Below, one piece after another: positions 60,327 through 64,000 of a DNA stretch of 64,000 bases. Every line of letters begins with the position of its first letter. Positions within the stretch are counted from its first letter, which is position 1. Under the pieces are notes generated by a model, which was not told where the DNA came from, searched no databases, and was given only the letters and a program-made list of their open reading frames with translations. The position numbers were made by a program, and so were the translations under genes. Source of the DNA: Nocardioides sp. S-1144 (GTDB taxonomy: Bacteria > Actinomycetota > Actinomycetes > Propionibacteriales > Nocardioidaceae); contig NZ_CP040695.2 of the NCBI RefSeq assembly GCF_005954645.2, positions 2,108,001 through 2,172,000 on the forward strand, given 5' to 3'.

Positions 60327-60869
60327 CTACCGCTCCCGGGCCAGGGCGAGCAGCTCCCGGGCCCGGGCGACGTCGGCGTCCGACGCGCCGGTGCGCTGCT
60401 GGGCCGCCAGCAGCGGCACCGCCTCGAGGTGGTGCCGCACCGCCTCGGTGACGGCGTGGCTCGCCGCGTCGAGGAACCAGTCCTGCGAGACGAGGTGCGG
60501 CACCTCGGGGGCGACGTCGACCTGCCAGCCGAGGAGCCCGAGCGCGCGGACGTGCACCAGGGAGTCGGGCGACCCGCCCTCGCTCACCAGCCGTGCCTCC
60601 AGTGCGCGGAGCGCGCTCGCGCGGGCCCCGATCGCGTGGTGGCCGGGGTCGATCGACACGCCGTGGCGCCGCTCCAGCGCCGCCCGGAAGGCGGCGTCGC
60701 GGCGCGCTCCGACCAGCGCACCGATCTCGGCGATCCGCTCGGCCAGGCTCGCCCGGGTGGCGATGGTGTAGCACCCGGGGGCCAGCCACAGCGTCACCGA
60801 GTCGTGGGTGAGCCGGGCGCCCATGACGCCGTTGCGGGTCTCGACCTCGAGGGCGAACGGGACGGTCAC
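60327..60869 (-). CDS. Hypothetical protein, third gene of a WXG/type VII-like trio
   Basis: A 180-residue protein I do not recognise. The N-terminus is beta-rich (TVPFALEVETRNGVMGARLT, HDSVTLWLAPGCYTIAT) and the rest mostly helical, with SLAERIAEIGALVGARRDAA and ALRALEARLVSE segments. There is no signal or membrane segment. The GTG start overlaps the stop of the second gene (GTGA). Its position after a WXG-like secretion candidate suggests a chaperone or immunity role, which is inference. It is convergent with helY, the stops being separated by one base. Confidence 0.65.
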   Translation of the reverse strand: MTVPFALEVETRNGVMGARLTHDSVTLWLAPGCYTIATRASLAERIAEIGALVGARRDAAFRAALERRHGVSIDPGHHAIGARASALRALEARLVSEGGSPDSLVHVRALGLLGWQVDVAPEVPHLVSQDWFLDAASHAVTEAVRHHLEAVPLLAAQQRTGASDADVARARELLALARER

Positions 60870-61957
60870 AGCCCCGGCGGCCTTCCGACGTTGACGGGGT
60901 CGGTGGCGTTGCCCTGGGTCACCTCGGCCAGGTCGGGGCGCGGCATCGTGAAGCTGCCGTGCAGCGCCGGGTCGAAGACGGTGACGGTGTCGTCGTCGGG
61001 GATCTGCGGGTGCTGGTTCGGGTTGCGGCGCTCGACCATGCCGCCGAGCTGGCTGCCGAGGTCGTGCAGGCTCGTCCGGAGCCGGCTCTCCTGCAGGAGG
61101 AGGTCGGTGTTGAACGAGGACAGCCTGCTCCGCAGGTCGGCGATGACGTCGAGCGGCTTCTCGCCCGAGATCTCGACCGAGGTGGTCTCGACGATGCCGG
61201 CCGCCGAGCCGGCGACGGCGATCGAGGAGGTCGCGATCGTGAAGGAGGCCGCCGCCACGGTGGTGCTGGCCCCGAGGGTGAAGGGGATCGCCACCACCCC
61301 GACCAGCGCGCCGAGCAGACCCAGGGCCGCCGACGCACTGATGTCGCCACCGGAGCCGAGGCAGCCGTCGACGGCCGCCCGGGCGGCGTCGACCAGCGCG
61401 CAGACGTCCTTGCGGGCCTCGTCCCACAGGGTCTCGGCCCCGAGCAGGGGACCGCGCAGCCCCTCGACGGCGGAGAACTCGTTCCAGACCACCGCCGGGA
61501 TCCGCGGGGCGAACGAGGTCTTGAAGGTCTGGGCCGCGATGCCGGCCCAGGTCGGGATCAGCCCGTCGATGCTGGTGAAGCCGTCGTAGGCACTGTTGGG
61601 CCCCACGTTGCCCGAGCTGACGAAGTCGGCGTGTCCGCCGGGGCCGACCACGAGCTGGGCCAGCGCGCCGTCGAGCTGGTCGGCCAGGGACCGGAACGCC
61701 GACGGCCGGGGCATCTCTGCGAACGGCTCGAAGAGCCCCACGAGGTCGTCGAGCTCGGCGTCGATCTGGGTGGTCAGCTGGCGCTCGGCCTCGCGCCGGT
61801 CGGCGAGGAAGTCGTCGAGGTCGGAGTCGTTCGGGTACCTGGACGCGTTCGCGACGGCCCAGTCGCTCAGCTCGAGCACCAGCTGGACCTCGGCTGCGCG
61901 GTCGCGCAACGCCTCGACCGCCGAGACCAGGCCCGAGTAGGCCGTCTCGTCAGCCAT
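60866..61957 (-). CDS. WXG-like protein with a central hydrophobic region (possible type VII substrate)
   Basis: A 363-residue protein. The N-terminal half is helical and charged (residues 1-105). IPTWAGIAAQTFKTSF near 134-149 has the WxG turn between helices that marks WXG100 and LXG proteins. Residues about 207-257 form a long Ala/Gly/Val-rich hydrophobic stretch (two helices possible), which could be a pore-forming or membrane-insertion part. The C-terminal 100 residues are helical, then Pro-rich. No toxin motif is recognised. Its start overlaps the upstream small gene by 8 bases and its stop overlaps the next gene (GTGA). Confidence 0.65.
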   Translation of the reverse strand: MADETAYSGLVSAVEALRDRAAEVQLVLELSDWAVANASRYPNDSDLDDFLADRREAERQLTTQIDAELDDLVGLFEPFAEMPRPSAFRSLADQLDGALAQLVVGPGGHADFVSSGNVGPNSAYDGFTSIDGLIPTWAGIAAQTFKTSFAPRIPAVVWNEFSAVEGLRGPLLGAETLWDEARKDVCALVDAARAAVDGCLGSGGDISASAALGLLGALVGVVAIPFTLGASTTVAAASFTIATSSIAVAGSAAGIVETTSVEISGEKPLDVIADLRSRLSSFNTDLLLQESRLRTSLHDLGSQLGGMVERRNPNQHPQIPDDDTVTVFDPALHGSFTMPRPDLAEVTQGNATDPVNVGRPPGL

Positions 61958-62297
61958 GGTCGGGGTCCGCGGCGTCGAGGAGGTCGAAGTAGCCGCGGAC
62001 CTCGTCGTCGGCGACCGCGTAGTTGTTGTCGGCGCACCAGATCAGGGCGTTGCCGCAGTCGGCGAGGAGCGCGGCGTTCGCCGTCAGCATCGACACGACG
62101 GCGGCGGCCGCCTCGTTCCAGGCGCCGCTGAAGGCGTCGGCCCCCAGCCCCACGGTGCCTGGTCTGTCGTTCGCCCCGGTCGGGTCCATCCCGCTGACGA
62201 CCGCGGACGCCGCGCTGTGGGCGGCCCCCATGTCCTGGATCTCCTGGCCCGCCACCTTGAGGTCCCAGAGGGTGGTGGCCAGCGTCGTGTCCGTCAT
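61950..62297 (-). CDS. Small WXG100/ESX-like protein
   Basis: A 115-residue protein with an ESX-like build: an N-terminal helix (TLATTLWDLKVAGQEIQDMG), a region with LGADAFSGAWNEAAAAVVSM near residues 51-70 (the W is in a GAW turn) and a second helix (LLADCGNALIWCADNNYAVA) ending in YFDLLDAADPDHG. This fits the small helix-turn-helix proteins that pair with type VII substrates. GGGAG lies 6 nt before the ATG. It is the first gene of the trio. No ESX secretion ATPase or EccC gene is in the window. Confidence 0.65.
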   Translation of the reverse strand: MTDTTLATTLWDLKVAGQEIQDMGAAHSAASAVVSGMDPTGANDRPGTVGLGADAFSGAWNEAAAAVVSMLTANAALLADCGNALIWCADNNYAVADDEVRGYFDLLDAADPDHG

Positions 62298-62340
62298 GGC
62301 GGCTCCCTGCCCGCGTCGGGCCTCCTCGAAACGGCCCGGC

Positions 62341-63543
62341 TCAGCGCGGCGGGGCGACGCCGGTGATCGCCCAGGCCGCGCCGACGGAGTCCTCGTCGCG
62401 GATCGAGGCGGCGACGACCTCGGCGAGGTCGGCGCGCGACACCGGACCGGGGGTGACGTCGAGGCCCAGGTCGACCTCGCCGGAGGCCGGCAGGTCGGTG
62501 AGGGCCGAGGGCCGGAACGCCGTCCAGGCGAGCCCGCTGCGCGCGGCCACGGCGACCTGCTCATCGCCGTCCCACCCGCCGGGCACCACCACGAGGCGCT
62601 GGACGCCGGCGCGGAGCGCGCCCTCGACGACGTGGGCGGGCGAGGGGGTCGCGACGTGCACGACGGCGGCGCAGCCGCGCAGGGTGCAGGCGACCGCGCC
62701 GGCGCCCTGGGCCTCCAGGTCGAGCATCCGGACCTCGGCACCGAGCCGCTCGAGCGGCGCGCGGTGCGCCTCGTTGCGCACGACCGCGATCGGCGGGGCC
62801 GGCTCGCGGCGGGCCAGTGCCTCGACGACGCGCCGTCCGAGCCGGCCGTGGGCCCCGACGACGGCGACCCGGGGGCTGTCGGGCCAGCGGTCCGCGGACG
62901 CCCGCGTGCTCCACGGCGCCGTCGCGCCGGTCAGCACGGCCAGGTCGGGGCGGTGACGCCGGAGCCAGGCCAGCACCTGCTGGTGCTCGACGGCGCCCTT
63001 CTCGCCGAGGAGCGTGGCGCGGACCTGCCGCGGCGTCAGCCCGAGCCACTCGGCCAGGACCGTCGACGTCGGCGACTCGAACCGGGGCTGGTCGAGCAGG
63101 TCGTCGTCGAACAGGGCGAAGCGCAGGCAGTCCAGCGCCTTGTCGGCGCCGAGCCGCTTGCTCGCGGCGAGGTCGAACGAGGTGTGGGTGACCGAGGCGA
63201 TCCAGGGCCACGGCAGCGTCGTCCAGGCGACGTCGTCGGGCAGGTCGGGGATGCCGGCGCCCTCGTGCAGGTGGACGCCGTCGGCGTCGAGCCGGAGCGC
63301 GACGACGGGGTGCGCGGCCGCGCGCAGCGCCCGGACCCCGCGCAGCCCGGCCGTCGTCCCGAGCGCGCCGACGACGCCGACCACCAGGGCGCTCATCACC
63401 TGCGGGCCGTCGAGGTCCCGGGTCAGGAGAGCACCGAGGCAGCCGACGGCGAGGAACACCATGAACGTGGTGAACGCCAGGGCCATGCCGGTGAGCCAGC
63501 GCAGGCCGGCGCCGGGGGCCGGGGCGACCTCGAGCGGTTCCAC
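62341..63543 (-). CDS. Membrane protein fused to an NAD(P)-binding NmrA-like domain
   Basis: A 400-residue protein with two different parts. Residues 1-70 carry two predicted membrane helices (GMALAFTTFMVFLAVGCLGA and LVVGVVGALGTTAGLRGVRA). Residues about 75-200 look like a beta-rich PH-like domain (VVALRLDADGVHLHEGAG). From about 215 on there is a Rossmann fold: VAVVGAHGRLGRRVVEAL with GxxGxxG near 215-235, then RMLDLEAQGAGAVACTLRG and AAVVHVATPSPAHVVEG, ending in the NmrA-type segment RADLAEVVAASIRDE. It lies 7 bases downstream of the exonuclease gene. Function unknown; the fusion is unusual. Confidence 0.65.
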   Translation of the reverse strand: MEPLEVAPAPGAGLRWLTGMALAFTTFMVFLAVGCLGALLTRDLDGPQVMSALVVGVVGALGTTAGLRGVRALRAAAHPVVALRLDADGVHLHEGAGIPDLPDDVAWTTLPWPWIASVTHTSFDLAASKRLGADKALDCLRFALFDDDLLDQPRFESPTSTVLAEWLGLTPRQVRATLLGEKGAVEHQQVLAWLRRHRPDLAVLTGATAPWSTRASADRWPDSPRVAVVGAHGRLGRRVVEALARREPAPPIAVVRNEAHRAPLERLGAEVRMLDLEAQGAGAVACTLRGCAAVVHVATPSPAHVVEGALRAGVQRLVVVPGGWDGDEQVAVAARSGLAWTAFRPSALTDLPASGEVDLGLDVTPGPVSRADLAEVVAASIRDEDSVGAAWAITGVAPPR

Positions 63544-63550
63544 CGGCGGC

Positions 63551-64000
63551 TCAGCCGCCGAGCACGCCGAGCAGGCGCGTCGTCGGCGACTCCAGGCCCC
63601 ACTGCTCGGCGAGGGCGAGCAGCCGGTCGGGGTCGGCCGGGGTCGAGGGCAGCGCGAGCCCGCTGCGGTCGAGGTCGATGTCGCGGGCGACGGCCACGAC
63701 GGTCGGGGCGACCTCGAGGTAGTCGGCGGCGGCCTTGATCTTGGCCCGCGGCCCGGGGCCCATCCCGGAGTCGGGGTCGAGGGCCGCGGCGATGATGCCG
63801 GCCATGTCGCCGTGGCGCTGGAGCAGGGTGGCGGCGGTCTTCTCGCCGACGCCGGGCACGCCGGGGAGGCCGTCGGAGGCGTCGCCGCGCAGGGTGGCGA
63901 AGTCGGCGTACTGGTGGGCGTCGATCGCGTACTTCTCGCGGACCCACCCGTTGTCGACCTTCTCGTGCCGCCCGACGCCCTTGCCGATGTAGAGGACCCG
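63551..64000 (-). CDS. 5'-3' exonuclease, C-terminal part (cut by window edge)
   Basis: The frame is open to the right edge, so the N-terminus lies outside. The 149 residues seen contain a helix-hairpin-helix DNA-binding region (LPGVPGVGEKTAATLL) preceded by ATLRGDASDGLPG, the metal-site Asp motif of the Pol I-type 5' nuclease family. The protein is a stand-alone 5'-3' exonuclease, as the visible part ends in VLGG without a polymerase domain. It removes RNA primers or flap ends. The stop lies in a GGCGGC-TCA-GCCGCC hairpin (63545-63559). A gene of this kind next to helY also occurs in mycobacteria (Rv2090, from memory). Confidence 0.85.
   Translation of the reverse strand, partial: RVLYIGKGVGRHEKVDNGWVREKYAIDAHQYADFATLRGDASDGLPGVPGVGEKTAATLLQRHGDMAGIIAAALDPDSGMGPGPRAKIKAAADYLEVAPTVVAVARDIDLDRSGLALPSTPADPDRLLALAEQWGLESPTTRLLGVLGG

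Overview
The window is a 64 kb piece of a high-GC actinobacterial chromosome, most likely a Nocardioides-type member of the Propionibacteriales. The evidence is a very GC-rich third codon position throughout, a mycothiol ligase gene (mshC), a complete Pup-proteasome locus (mpa, dop, pup, prcB, prcA, pafA, pafB, pafC), a furA-katG pair, and a gene order (mshC, PAC2, metH, recB-like, trmI, mpa, dop-pup-prcBA, pafA-pafBC, tatAC, helY, 5'-3' exonuclease) that I recall as shared with mycobacteria and streptomycetes. The genus is inference. There is no rRNA, and I see no phage or insertion sequence.

Layout. 1-4.4 kb: end of a uroporphyrinogen-III methyltransferase gene, a SpoU/TrmH RNA methyltransferase, peptide deformylase, and a two-gene acyl-CoA dehydrogenase operon behind a palindromic operator. 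4.4-5.9 kb: two low-complexity proteins around three copies of a 28-bp palindrome spaced exactly 43 bp apart, and a YiaA/B-type membrane protein. 6-12 kb: DUF2252 protein, galactokinase, ankyrin protein, GuaB1, a LysR-type effector domain without its HTH, and an atypical SDR. 12.1-14.5 kb: the most unusual locus, an XRE-TPR regulator that ends one base away from a convergent, very short gene for a 47-residue secreted peptide, followed by a divergent single-span membrane protein. 14.5-19.7 kb: katG-furA and a large PQQ-propeller lipoprotein. 19.8-28.9 kb: tRNA-Leu(GAG), M20 peptidase, DUF5703, aldo/keto reductase, UppP, CorA, then a phosphomutase-DUF3090-SCO1664-mshC cluster, a palindromic intergenic element and a PAC2 protein.

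29-39.8 kb: cobalamin-dependent methionine synthase, a HAD phosphatase and a five-gene dipeptide/oligopeptide ABC transporter. 39.7-43.7 kb: RecB-family nuclease, site-2 protease, TrmI and a class I amidotransferase. 43.8-54.9 kb: the pupylation and proteasome genes, with a methyltransferase, an acyltransferase and an FKBP lipoprotein among them. 55-60.3 kb: tatA, tatC, a hypothetical, a diacylglycerol kinase-like gene and helY. 60.3-62.3 kb: a minus-strand trio with WXG/type VII-like features. 62.3-64 kb: a membrane/NAD(P)-binding fusion and the 3' part of a 5'-3' exonuclease gene.

How it works together. Pup (ending GGQ) is deamidated by Dop, ligated to targets by PafA, and recognised by Mpa, which threads substrates into the PrcBA core; PafB and PafC are the linked WYL transcription factors. 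Many genes start 6-8 nt after a TANNNT box with no leader, so leaderless transcription is common here. The best candidate for a new system is the 12.06-14.45 kb regulator/secreted peptide/membrane protein locus, which resembles RRNPP peptide signalling in layout.
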